Source of the DNA: Guyanagaster necrorhizus
Taxonomy: Eukaryota > Basidiomycota > Agaricomycetes > Agaricales > Physalacriaceae
NCBI RefSeq assembly: GCF_019112545.1
Contig: NW_025064881.1
Coordinates: forward strand, 1,276,591-1,340,590
Direction of reading: 5' to 3'
DNA length: 64,000 nt
Shown: positions 1 through 10,559 of the stretch, piece after piece
How the letters are laid out: the number at the start of each line of letters is the position of its first letter
Position numbering within the stretch: position 1 is the first letter of the stretch
Translations under genes and position numbers: made by a program
Notes under the pieces: generated by a model
What the model saw: the letters and a program-made list of their open reading frames with translations, nothing else
What the model was told of the DNA's origin: nothing
Databases searched by the model: none

Positions 1-825
1 CTTCCGCCATTCGTGCCACGCGTCCCAACCATCAATCTCCCGCTCCACCAGCTGAGGCTTCTTACCCACAGACGCGAAATCTCGGTATGGAATCAGCCTA
101 TCAGGCAACTTCCAGCCTTCAGAATCGGTGAGATGCTTCGTACTCAAGAGGTCCTTCCCATCGAGGTGGTCGAATTTACCGAGTTCGGATTTTAGCATAG
201 CGCTGTAGGGCGAGCCTTCGGCCAAAGCTTTTCTGAGCTCGCCCATGTTCTGGTGGGGAATCGGCCCGCCTCTGTGACTCCAAAAACCGAATCCGGAGCC
301 ACCAAGTACGTCGAAGCGGCCCCGGGCGATGCTATTGTTGAAGGTACCGTCCGTTTCGAGGCGGCCCCAAGGAAAGGAAGTTAGGATCGCTTGAGTCTCC
401 GGGAGACGTAGCATGTGTCTCTGTAGAAGAGTCACTAAGGAATAAGTTGAATATTTGGAGACTGGTTTCTTTCACCTTGTTGTCGGGACATAGCTGTTTG
501 TGAGTAGAGAACCTTAACCCTGTTCCATACTTCCAGTCGTGTTTGCTGCACTGTAGACGGTCAGTACCTTGAAAGAAATTCAAAGAATAGCACAAACCTC
601 TTTGTTACAATATATAACTGCCTTACACGCCCCGCATCGTAGTGGTTTCTTTGGAGGCATAATGTTCTGCTTGCACGACGCGCAGACGGGCACGACACCA
701 AAATCAAGGTCATCAGGTATATGGCCCTTCTTTTCAGCAGCCATTAGCATTTTCGCCGCCCTTGTGAGATCTCCAAAGAAATCTATATTCCCCATCCTGC
801 TAAGCATTTGTTCTATGTTGGCCAT
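1..825 (-). CDS. MYND-type zinc-finger protein, partial (C-terminus off the left edge)
   Basis: The start codon is taken at 825 (MANIEQMLSRMG...). Residues about 40-75 hold the MYND zinc-binding pattern: CASC, then CGAC, then YCNKEC after removal of an intron, then a His and a Cys in HKQLC. MYND fingers bind two zinc ions and normally mediate protein-protein contacts, often in transcriptional regulators. The spacing between the Trp of HDWK and HKQLC is about 11 residues longer than usual. I found no intron that removes it cleanly. The conserved-looking stretch downstream (FDVLGGSGFGFW, GELRKALAEGSPY, LIPYRDF) matches no domain I can name, and the frame is open to the edge. The family call is secure; the partner and role are unknown. 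Confidence 0.75.
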
Positions 826-942
826 CTTGAAGCTGAAGTGAAAGAAGCGATCCGAATTTGCCAAAACCACGCGACGCGACAATACTAATTAGGGACGGCT
901 ATGAACTGTTCTCCTAACGCTAGTATACCAACCTCCCCTTGC

Positions 943-3331
943 CTAGTCTTCTCCATGCTTATCATACACGTACTCCACATATACAGGCTCCCACAACTTT
1001 GCCTTCGCCTTAGCTCGTACTTCCTCCTTCGACCAAGGAACGCCCGCAACACCTTCTTCGATCCCCTGCTCAGCAACAGCAACAGCTACCTCAAAGTTCA
1101 CCTGAGGCGCGTCGCCAAAGTCTGGCAGAAGCGCATTATCCGGATCTTTCAACGCTGGGGACAAAGATGCCAATCTGCGCGCCCCCGCGATAATCATTGT
1201 GTCTGTCATCTTGCGAGACTGACAGAGCATAGAACCAAATCCAAGCCCAGGATAGATCAGCGCATCTAAGAGGACGATGAATAACACGGTAGAAGAAAGA
1301 AGACAATTGACATACTGTTACATTCCGCAATGATATAATCCTTCCCGTTCAGCATCTTGGCTGGAGGGAACGGACTACCTGTGGCCAACAATGCCTTCCC
1401 GCCCGTCCAGTCATTCGCGTCACTCGGGTGGACCTCTACCAATCGGCTCGGGTTCGACAGAGGGAGGATGATCGGTCTCTCACAATGTGCCGCCATCGAC
1501 TTCACGACCTCTTCCGTGAAAGCACCCGCATGAGTCGAGCACCCAATCAGCACCGTCGGCTTTACTTGCTTAACTACATCCAGGAGGCCGATCTCGCCGG
1601 CAAACGATGCCCATTCCTCGTCCGATCGAATGAAAGCGTGAAGGTCCTTTCGAACATCAGGTGTACTCTGCCTGATGAGGCCGTGCTTGTCGATAAGCCA
1701 GAATTTGGCGTTGGCCTCTTCTTCCGGAGTACCGTCTGTAGCAACCATGGCGTCACGCAGCTGTTTCGTGATGCCCAGCCCGGCGGAGCCTGCGCCGTAG
1801 ATGATGAATCGCTGATCACAGAGCTTGGTCTTCGTGATGCCGATAGCAGACATGACACAAGAGAGAGTGACTGCACCGGTTCCTTGACTTTACAAAAGTG
1901 AGGTTAAAGTGATAACATCAGTGACTAGAGCATCTTACATATCGTCATTAAACACTGAATGAGTGTCCCGATAGCGTTCGAGTATGCGTTGGGCATTCGT
2001 CACACCAAAGTCCTCGAAATGAAGGAGACAATGAGGAAAGTGCTTTCGAACAAGCTGCACAAACTTGTCGATAAATCGATCGTATTGCTCTCCACGAACA
2101 CGTTTGTTGGGCCAGCCCTAAAGCCATGGTGAGGTTTCGCTAGAGCTAGGCAACAGTATACTTGCAACGTAAAGTTTGTCATTCAGAAGATCCTCGTTGT
2201 CCGTACCGACGTCAAGCGTAACGGCGAGAGCCCTGGAAGGGTCCATGCCTCCTATGAGTCTATGTAATATCGTGTCAATCGAAGTCATCTACTGTCTTGA
2301 TGATGGTAATCGACGCACGTGTATATCACCGACTTGGCGGCAGATATCTGGAAAATAGATAAATCCTACGCTTTGAACCATATCTCAGACACCTACTCCG
2401 ATTCCCTGCAACAAAATGAGCATGATGATAGAGCAAACAAGTGATCATGCATACCCCGACACCTTGATCACCAATGCCGAGAATCGCCTCTGCATCGGAA
2501 CATACAATGAGATCGATGCTTCTGCCTCTGATCTCTTCGAGGAAGTCCTGCTCCATGGTCTCTTGATCGGGAAAGGTCAGATATAATCCCTCGCTCCTTC
2601 GGAAGAGATGGGAATAGTTGGCGATTGCATCAGCCTGTTAGAGAAGTATTAGTTGTCTATTGACTACGGGCTTGCCACCGTCACGGATGCAGAACAGTAC
2701 ACTGGGTCCTCGGATGCAGAGCCTGATTCGAAGGGCCAAAGCCTACCCTTCGACTTCCTAGTAACATAAGAGGTTGCAGAGTGAACAAAACAACCGTAAT
2801 CGATGCTTATAGACTGGATAGGACCACATAATCAGGTTCATTTGTTACCCTGAATGCAGAAGATTGAATGCGTCTTTAAGGGCGAGCGCACCCTAACGGA
2901 ATAAGATGCCCGTTGCGTGTGTGATATTGATGATCAAACGAGACCAGGTTTGTCGCTGTTCCCGCGCATGGAGACGACGTGGCAAGCCCACTAGGATTCG
3001 GGTCTGGAACACTCACCTCGGTCGGTGTATAGATGATAGGCACGAGTTCGCTAAGATGCCTCGATAACAAAGCAAAGTAAAGCACCCAGTTCTGGTTCTT
3101 CAAGCTTTGCAAGAAGGAATTCTTGCGTATAGGTGAGTGTCGAGACTGGAGTTGGTCGTAGGCGCGTTTGCACTGCTCGTCGAGAGTATTGACGCGATAC
3201 GGCAATCGCCCAGTGAGACCAAAGGCCTTGCGCTCCGTGAGGGTGAAGGCAGTGCCCTTGTTCCATCTGGGACTGGTGAGTATCGCGTCGCCACGGAGAG
3301 AGACATTGTACTGTGTCTTGGAGGGGGACAT
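943..3331 (-). CDS. Malic enzyme (malate oxidoreductase, decarboxylating)
   Basis: Oxidatively decarboxylates malate to pyruvate with reduction of NAD(P). The N-terminal malic domain is clear: LTERKAFGLTGRLPYRV, then LSELVPIIYTPTE, ILGIGDQGVGGM and GTDNEDLLNDKLYVG. It continues with HFEDFG...NAQRILERYR and the metal-site segment FNDD, an intron, then QGTGAVTLSCV. The NAD-binding domain begins at the Rossmann motif IIYGAGSAGLGI and includes IILPLSNPS and ALLATGSPFPP. It ends with NALIYPGLGFGSMLCQSRKMTD and stops at 943 (DKHGED). At least seven short introns are implied. The start at 3331 (MSPSKTQYNVSLRGD) leaves little room for a mitochondrial presequence, so a cytosolic form is likely unless an upstream exon exists. 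It shares its upstream region with the divergent MARVEL-like gene. Confidence 0.93.
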
Positions 3332-3737
3332 GGTGGATGAACACCAAGAGGCGATGTCATGGAATTTCGACTAAGTACATTGGTCTGAAATATTTTTAGC
3401 GTTCCTAGTTAGGACACCGCGGGCCGAGGAATTTGAATTGCTTACTCTGGTTCCATACCAGGCTCCTCTTCAGAGTCCGGGCTGGAGGCGAAGGTTAGTC
3501 GTCGTCGTTTCCTGGAGAGAACAATAAGGCGATTTCGGAGATGGAAGGTTCTGATTTTCTGTCATCACGTGTCTGGCCCGGGTATCCGTTGACGTCATGT
3601 TGAAAATTGAAATTGCGATCTCACCACTTTTGTGTTCATAAAAGTCTGACGTTTTCCATTACGCTTGCTTCATCTTCTCCTCTTCTCCTTTCTACTCTAC
3701 CAACAGTAAAAGAATTATCTACAGTAACGCTTTTGAA
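3332..3737. promoter_or_regulatory. Divergent promoter with E-box and perfect CRE palindrome
   Basis: This 406-bp interval separates the malic enzyme (-) from the MARVEL-like gene (+). It carries CACGTG at 3566-3571 and the full palindrome TGACGTCA at 3590-3597, 19 bp apart. These match the binding sites of fungal bHLH and bZIP/ATF factors respectively. A pyrimidine-rich run (3669-3695) lies just before the + strand start, as is common for fungal transcription starts. Confidence 0.5.
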
Positions 3738-4490
3738 ATGTCCTTCGATTCGCACGTACGACGGGGCCATACGAGTGCGTTGACAACCTTTCGCTTCTAA
3801 GCGCCCACTAACGCCGTTTTTTGCAGTCACCTTTGGTCTCCTCATTCTGTTCGCAATCATCACAGTGAGTATATTTCATCGACCCTTCAGACATCATTCT
3901 TACATTCTCGCAGCTCTCAATATCCGCCTGGTTGACATCTGAATTCAATAAGCATGGTCATCAGAACGGAATATCCCAAAGAGACCGGGTCCGATATGTC
4001 CTGTTCGCCTCAACATGGACTATCGTATTCAGCACATTCTACTTAGTTCTATTCTTGTATTCCGCCACAGGATCAGTGCTCATTAGCATCGCGTCTCACC
4101 TTATTTTGTACGTGCTATTTGGGTCACCGCTGTGTACATGCTCATCAGGACACAGCCTTTTCCTTACATGGGTTATCTGGACCGCAGCCGCAGCCGCCAT
4201 AACCCAAAACCTTGGAGGAGGGTTGAACTGCAAGTGAGTGGGTTGCCATAGATACTCTTCGTGGTTTCACATTTTCGCAGAACTCAGGATGTGTTCGTTT
4301 ACTGCAGCCAACTCAATGCGCTCGAGGCATTTTGTTGGATAGAATGGTGTGTATTTATATGCTCAGATACACTCGGTTCTGACATAAATTTAGGGTATTG
4401 GTTACTTTGGCCATCCTTTTCGTGATTGTCCGAGGCGTTCAGGCCGCCCGACGCGGTGACGGTTACCGAGGAGGTCTTGTTAGCGTATAA
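3738..4490 (+). CDS. Small four-TM membrane protein, MARVEL-like
   Basis: The start is ATG 3738 (MSFDSHVRRGHT). Four exons joined at ordinary GT-AG sites give about 170 residues with four hydrophobic segments: TFGLLILFAIITLSISAWL, VLFASTWTIVFSTFYLVLFLY, a long segment around LFLTWVIWTAAAAAITQ, and VLVTLAILFVIVRGVQAARR. The short charged tail ends RGGLVSV at TAA 4488-4490. The layout (four TM, NLGGG-x-NC loop, C-terminal Arg-rich tail) fits the fungal MARVEL-domain family (PF01284), plasma-membrane proteins linked to membrane microdomains such as eisosomes. No catalytic motif is visible. It is divergent from malic enzyme; nothing suggests a functional link. Confidence 0.7.
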
Positions 4491-5245
4491 GTGCGCGTGG
4501 TATTCCGTTCTTGGATGTAAATGACGCATTTCTCCGTCGGGAACGATACACGATTGATTGTACGATCAAATTTATGACATCTGTTCACTTACTCAGTTAT
4601 GCAGTTGTTCCTGTAATATAATGATAATGATCAAGCCGTTAGTGACCCTTGCCTTCCTCGGGGTAGAGCTTAGACAGGCAAGCGTTGAATGGGCGGTTGA
4701 TGGTTATCGGGGAGCGGTCAAGCTTCTTTCAAATGCTTGTACTATACCGAGCTGGCGAGTAAAGAAAATTAGACACAGAATAAGACAATTCGAAACTTGG
4801 GCCGTCCATTGAATTATTGGACACGGGGCCTAGACACAAGCAATCACTGGCAGAACAAGGTATTCAGAGTAGTACTTGGCACCCGCTCTACTTGTATCCA
4901 ACGCGCGAGGCTACGTTGCAGGAAGACGAACAAAAAAGCAACGTCATGAACACAATATAGAAGGAGTGAGATAACGTACATAATTCAGTATCGATGCGCA
5001 GCGGAAGCAACACCGAGGACATACATTATTACCCACCCAAGAGAACACAGCGCATATTATATAAGTCGCGCGAGTGGAGACCTGCGTGGAACCAGGATGC
5101 AGAAGACCGCCTAACCCTAACCCTGGAAATCATGCAGTACCCATTGGCTCGGAATTCCGGGCCGACCCAGAATTACTCATCATTGCGACTTCAGTGTAAA
5201 CTCGCGAAAAATTTCGATGACTGTCGTACTCCTTCCTTCGATATC
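4491..5245. other. Intergenic region; telobox-like element upstream of MET1
   Basis: No supported gene. The stretch just before the siroheme synthase start is open in the same frame back to 4994, but it looks like leader rather than protein. It contains CTAACCCTAACCCT at 5111-5124, two telomere-type units, resembling the telobox promoter elements bound by Myb/TRF-like factors in fungi. Confidence 0.4.
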
Positions 5246-7069
5246 ATGCAGACGTCCTATCCACGCCCGGAAGGCGGAGCCTCCCTAGTCCTCTCCTTCC
5301 GCTTGGAACGCAAAACGACCTTGATATTAGGTTCCGGGACATTAGCAGCCTCTCGAGCTTTCTCAGCGCTCGAAGCAGACTCGAAAGTCATTGTACTCGC
5401 AAATGGAGGCTTGAAAACGGCATGCGATGAGATCAGATGGCGAGTCGAACATATCCAGGTCTCTTTCGTAAATTGGGATACTCTTCCGGGTCCTTCGAAA
5501 ACCGACGAAGACGACGTTCAAGCCCTCGAAGGCTTCTTGGATTCAACTCCTGGAATCGCCTTTGTCATTATCACCGACACCATCCTGAACGACGACGCTC
5601 AGAGACGAACTCGTTCCTCCGCAGAACGCATCTACCAGGCTTGCGCATCCCGGAACATCCCCGTCAACACCACCGACATGCCGCACCTGTGCGACTTTTC
5701 CTTCACCTCTTCATATCGATTTGAGGACCCATCCGGTCACCGCACACCTCTCCAGATTGGGGTTACCACGAACGGCCAAGGATGCCGCTTGGCAGGGAGG
5801 TTGAGGAGGGAGATCGTAGCGAAGCTGCCAAAGGAAGTAGGATTGGCCGTCGAAAATATTGGCAAGCTCCGATCTCTGGCGAAATCAAACGATATCGTTG
5901 CGTATGAGGATTGTTTTGACGATAGTGGTGTGTCGACACCAAATCGACCGGTTTCACAACGAAGTTTGTTAGAGACTGCGGTGGAGAGTGCAAGGAGGAG
6001 GATGAAGTGGGTGGCTCAGGTTAGTGAGTATTGGCCACTGTCCAAGCTTGCGAGCTTGACAGAAAAAGACATGGAACAAGTGCTGTCGGGGGAGACCCAG
6101 GAGGGCTCTGCGGCAGCGACCACCCCGTCGATACATTCTCTGGACATCCGGCGGCCAGGTCGAATTCTTCTCGTAGGTTCAGGACCTGGTCATCCATCAT
6201 TGCTTACACAGGCAACCAATAACGCACTTACGAAGCTCGCTGACCTCGTCCTATCTGACAAACTGGTCCCCGACGCAATCCTGGCTCTTATTCCATCGGA
6301 AGTGGAAGTACGAATTGCGAAGAAATTCCCTGGGAATGCAGATGGCGCGCAAAATGAGATGATGGAGGCTACAGTCGAGGCTGCTCAAAAAGGGCTGACT
6401 GTTGTGCGGGTACGTCTTTTACTTCCGAGAGCTCCAGCACCGACTGACTCCAAGCAGCTTAAGCAAGGTGATCCTGTGGTATACGGACGCGCTGGGGAGG
6501 AGGTTCTCTACTTCCGCTCACACGGCTTTGAGCCCGTCGTTATCCCAGGAGTCAGCTCGGCACTAGCGGGGCCCACGTTTGCAGGAATACCTGTAACACA
6601 ACGCGGCGCCGCTGAATCTTTCATCGTGTGCACAGGAGTTGGAAGAAAAGGAAAACAAGTCCAGCTGCCAGGGTACGAGCGAGGAAGGACGCTTATCATA
6701 CTCATGGGCGTGGCACGATTACCCCAAGTTGTCAGCACTCTCACTGACACCGAGCGTGCACGACGTGATGGCCCCGCCTATCCCTCCCACACTCCGATTG
6801 CCCTTATTGAACGAGCATCGATGCCAGATCAGCGCGTCATCGATTCGACGCTCAAGAATATTGTCAGAGCACTGGATAGCATTGGTGAACAGAGGCCGCC
6901 AGGTATGCTTGTCATTGGATGGGCTGTCCCGGCGCTCTGGGAGAGGGGAGACGTTGAAGTTTTGGAAGAAAGTGCTGACTTGGACGAAGGCCGAATCGCT
7001 AGATGGCTGGGTCAAGACAGTTGGAGAGTGAGGGAAGGGTTGCAGAACGAATGGAATGATGGATTGTAG
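5246..7069 (+). CDS. MET1: Siroheme synthase / uroporphyrinogen-III C-methyltransferase
   Basis: Makes siroheme, the cofactor of sulfite and nitrite reductases. The N-terminal third is a Met8-type Rossmann domain: TLILGSGTLAASRAFSALEAD, then NTTDMPHLCDFSFTSSYRF. The second half is a SAM-dependent tetrapyrrole methylase: GRILLVGSGPGHPSLLT, VVRLKQGDPVVYGRAGEE, VIPGVSSALAGPTFAGIPVTQRG, ILMGVARL. Start ATG 5246 (MQTSYPRPEGGASLVLSF) is preferred over the upstream in-frame ATG at 4994 because family proteins begin just before the Gly-Gly-Ala-Ser segment. A 48-nt intron at 6410-6457 must be removed to give the unbroken VVRLKQGDP motif, leaving about 591 residues. The methylase loop reads GPGHPSLLT where many relatives have GDP. 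Confidence 0.93.
   Translation: MQTSYPRPEGGASLVLSFRLERKTTLILGSGTLAASRAFSALEADSKVIVLANGGLKTACDEIRWRVEHIQVSFVNWDTLPGPSKTDEDDVQALEGFLDSTPGIAFVIITDTILNDDAQRRTRSSAERIYQACASRNIPVNTTDMPHLCDFSFTSSYRFEDPSGHRTPLQIGVTTNGQGCRLAGRLRREIVAKLPKEVGLAVENIGKLRSLAKSNDIVAYEDCFDDSGVSTPNRPVSQRSLLETAVESARRRMKWVAQVSEYWPLSKLASLTEKDMEQVLSGETQEGSAAATTPSIHSLDIRRPGRILLVGSGPGHPSLLTQATNNALTKLADLVLSDKLVPDAILALIPSEVEVRIAKKFPGNADGAQNEMMEATVEAAQKGLTVVRVRLLLPRAPAPTDSKQLKQGDPVVYGRAGEEVLYFRSHGFEPVVIPGVSSALAGPTFAGIPVTQRGAAESFIVCTGVGRKGKQVQLPGYERGRTLIILMGVARLPQVVSTLTDTERARRDGPAYPSHTPIALIERASMPDQRVIDSTLKNIVRALDSIGEQRPPGMLVIGWAVPALWERGDVEVLEESADLDEGRIARWLGQDSWRVREGLQNEWNDGL
6410..6457 (+). other. 48-nt stop-free intron inside MET1
   Basis: GTACGT donor, CAG acceptor, length a multiple of three and no in-frame stop, so a simple open-frame reading would retain it as 16 residues. 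Removing it restores the conserved methylase motif VVR|LKQGDP. Confidence 0.85.
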
Positions 7070-7144
7070 GACAGTACACATAGATAAGTGCTATGGATTT
7101 AATAAAAATAAAGTATTAAGGAACTTGCCACCCGCGCGCGCGCC

Positions 7145-8037
7145 TCAACCTCTTGCTAGTTTGACATAAGCTTGTCGCACAGCATGTATAAAGGCATAGA
7201 TGTTCTTGGTAAGGTTAAGATCCTCCACAAGGAAAGGAAGCTGAGGCAACGGTGGTGATGAAGTAAGAACTGAGCTCCCCAAATCAGTGTATTCCTCTCG
7301 ATGCAATTCAACTGACACGTACCTTTATATCCAGGACCAGAGACGTCCAACACGAAACTGAATTCCTTCTCTAGATCATTATGGTCAATACGCCTAAATC
7401 GTACAAGAAGCTGCTGCTCCTTGTCGATGCCCTCTATCGTCAAGCCCAATATCCGTTCGACTGCCTGGTAGTCAGGCAGCACACTCGAGGCATGAGTTTG
7501 TAGCGTGGACCTTTCCTTCTCTCGCTCTGTAGAGCGCGGATATCAATAGAGTACAGACAAACATGAACGACCTACCTCGCTCAAGGTTCGCCGTGATAGC
7601 ATGATACTCTTCAAGTTCGCCGTCAATGGCAGCACATTTCTCCTTGAGGGACGCGAGCTGGCGTCTGAACGTGGCAACAGAGCTTTCTGCATCTTTCCGC
7701 TCTTGCGCTTCCCTGGCAAGATCTGAAAGTAGGGTCACGCGTGGCCAGCCTAGCAGACAAAGAACACACCTGCAAGCAGCTCGATTTCGCGGACCTTGCA
7801 CTGGTTCGTCTCTGCCTCTATCTCTTTCCTCTTCTCAGCCAGCCTCTTCGTTTCGGCTACAAATGCTGCCCTATCCTCTGTCTCCCGCGTTATGACCAGG
7901 TCCTTGAATCTGGCGAGGTTCTTGAGAAAATTGCGCGTCTCGTTTTCATAAGATTCCAGTCTGAGATCGATTGCAGGATGGTCAGCTTGCAGAACAGTGG
8001 AAAGGTCGATTTGTGGGGCGCGAAATCCGCTGGCCAT
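7145..8037 (-). CDS. SPC25: Kinetochore protein Spc25 (Ndc80 complex subunit)
   Basis: Subunit of the Ndc80 complex that couples kinetochores to spindle microtubules. ATG 8037 gives MASGFRAPQIDLSTVL. A long heptad-rich coiled coil follows (KRLAEKRKEIEAETNQ...; FRRQLASLKEKCAAIDGELEEY). The globular Spc25 domain is typical: VERILGLTIEGIDKEQQLLVRF, then DLEKEFSFVLDVSGPGYK. After the last intron comes LPFLVEDLNLTKNIYAF, then IHAVRQAYVKLARG and TGA 7147-7145. Four or five exons give about 240 residues, normal for the family. It is tail-to-tail with MET1 (75 bp apart). Confidence 0.9.
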
Positions 8038-8780
8038 AATGGGGGCGTGAATGAAATGGATGTCGACGAGGCGGATGTTGGATCGAGAGATGAACACGAA
8101 CACGTGACCTATGCAACCTATTTTTACTTAGACTAAGTACAGATTCCCGAGTGAATTATGCAAATGCATGAGAATAAGCTGTTAGTACTACATGACCTCA
8201 TATGTGACAGAACTTCTTTCCCTGGAACGGGTGCAAACAAGGGGTGAAAGCAGACTGGTGGCTCCGCCAGCATCCGCAATGATGTAGCTCGACGATCATA
8301 TCTTTAGATGTGGTATGTAGTTCTGAGAGGAGGACTGCGGGCTTACTATGGCGGGGGGGACAAAAGGAGGGCTAGTAGGCCCTAGAATGCCTGGCTAGGT
8401 GACCGGGTTGAATGTAGATGTGAAGGGAAGGAGTCCGCTACCCATTGAGACGTCTCATATAAAGAACTTAAAAGGCAAGGTGGGACTGTGCGTGTGCTGG
8501 AGTTTAACCCGTCATCATAGAAGAGGGTGTGGGGCAGGAGAGTAGTAGGTGTCACACTAACGTAAATAACTAAGAGTAGGGCTTTACTTAATCAGATTTC
8601 TCCAGTAATTTCTTACCTCTCGAGCGTATAGTTCGTACGTCCGCATTGGTGTTTTCTCGGTCGATGGGAAAGCAAACATACCGTTGATCCCCCTTCCTTG
8701 GATTTGTTCAATGACTCGTCACTCCGATCAGCATGGGGATCGAACATTCGAAGCACCGATAGGTCCATTCGGTCCCGCGA
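8038..8780. other. Intergenic, nothing recognised
   Basis: Short frames only, no family motif or splice-consistent gene on either strand. It contains a G-rich run at 8350-8368. Confidence 0.4.
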
Positions 8781-9910
8781 CGGACATAGGTTGTGAACCA
8801 CAGAGAATATACATTATATTATTCCTGAGTCAGTCAGGACTTAAAACGTTCAGTAGCGAGAATCATCTGTCAGCTTCGCTCTCCCTCAAAAGCTCAGTAT
8901 TCAGTTCTAAATGATTTTCACCACTACCTACGTCTTCACCCTGGTGCGTACACTCACTCTCTCCTAGCGAAATGATGCTTTATCGACATCGTCCAACGTT
9001 TCCGTGTGACGAAAAAAAAACACAACTGACCTATTTTTTTGCTAATCATTCCCGTTTTTATTTTTTTTTGGCTTACCCGCTTTGAACTCCATCACAGGGA
9101 AGAACTTTGATGACGAGAGGACGTATAATTATGGTGCGCACTTTCTTTTGTCAACGTTTTCTATCCAGCGTTTAATGAATATTTATTTGGAAGCTCTGTT
9201 GCAATTATCCTTCACCCATCACGTACAGGACGAGAGAGCCAGGATCTTCATTACGGAGGGGATCGCAGATATCAGAGTGGAGGCTATTCACGCCCCGCAG
9301 CATCGTGGACACCTGAGTAGACGTGAGGTCGTTCACCTGCATAGAAGCCATGGACATGAAGGAGGTCAAGCGCTCGGGTTCGACTTGGAGGATGGGCGAA
9401 AGACTTGTATTTAGATCTGGTGTTTTCATTCTGCTAAGTATCTCTACTCTGTTCTCTGCGAGAGAGTTTATCGGCATCGCCCAACGCGCCTGTGTGACGG
9501 GGGAAAATACGACTGACCAACTTTTCCTCATCGTTCGATCGTTCATGTTTTGCTCACCTGATACTATTTTCAAGCCTCGGTAAACCCACCCGGTCCCGCA
9601 ACGTGAATACACATCATTCCCGAGTCAGTCGATACTTGTCAGCAGCGAAAATAATCCGTCACTCTCTCTCCCTCGTTGAAAGTTGAATCGTCTTCAGTTT
9701 CAGTCCTACACCGCCACGACCAATGGTGCCGGTGAGTAAATTCATTTTTACTCTGCACCCCTACTCTGAATGATGCTTTATCATGTCGATATCGAGGACG
9801 AGCTTGAGAAGAGAAGACAACGTAGACGTCAGAGTGGAGATCCATGGCACTCCAGCCGCGCACCTGAGGCTGCGAATACGGGAATTGGGTAGGAGGACGC
9901 CCGGTACGGT
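8780..9910 (+). repeat. Degenerate duplicated unit, possibly a decayed short gene copied in tandem
   Basis: Diverged blocks recur. 8812-8998 (TTATTCCTGAGTCAGTCAGG... then GAATGATGC-type text and TTTATCGACATCG) resembles 9613-9795 (CATTCCCGAGTCAGTCGATA... then TGATGCTTTATCATGTCGAT). Part of it recurs at 9440-9550. In the + frames the first unit could read MIFTTTYVFTL | GKNFDDERTYNY | DERARIFITEGIADIRVEAIH, and the second contains DNVDVRVEIHGTPAAHLR, which resembles the ADIRVEAIHAPQHRGHL segment. Both sequence and frame are too degraded for me to call a gene. The strand is uncertain, because open frames also exist on the minus strand (9205-9612). Confidence 0.35.
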
Positions 9911-10559
9911 TCCTTTTTGCAACAATCCATATCCAGCGCCTGATTCGGAAAAATCCTCACCAGTCTCCGCGCTACGCTATCCCAAGAAAACATCGGTTTT
10001 GATCGTCGGGACATGCATTCACTCGTATCAGGGTGTACGGTGTCATGTATTCCATAGAAAGATGCAATCCCTCTTTGGCATCTGCGTTCGCCCCACTTGA
10101 TCATTCTTTGCCCTGCTCCGCCCAGCTGACGCTCCCCCATCTCGGCTCATGGGTTCATCACACCCGACTACCTCCATGTCGACCCTTCCCTGATGCTGTC
10201 ATCTGACATCCAATCCTATGATCACCATCCTTGCTCCTCACTCTGTACTCTCCCGCCTTGCAGGGGGAAGGGGGTTGTTGAGTGTGTCAACTCCAATGGG
10301 CGTTCCCCTGTTTAAAATCTACAACCGGGCGACGATAAGTTGGTGTTGGCGCTTTTAGAAATAGGCAATGGATCTGCGCGTGGCATGTGAGTTTGTGGAG
10401 ACGTCGATTTAATGGTTCGATTTCGGGATACATGCACCATTAGGGAGTAAAAGCTGAATAGAACATCGGCATGACATCTTCTAAGCACTGTCCTCTAACA
10501 GGTCATACGGAATCTCTGCACAGAAAGGACGTCAGCAACGGCAAGTACCACGGAAGGAT
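9911..10559. other. Intergenic, nothing recognised
   Basis: No ORF with a recognisable motif and no obvious repeat. Confidence 0.4.

Noticed and set aside
4994..5245. 84-residue N-terminal extension of MET1
   Set aside because: It is open in frame but does not resemble any MET1/MET8 N-terminus and contains a promoter-like telobox; 5246 fits the family start.
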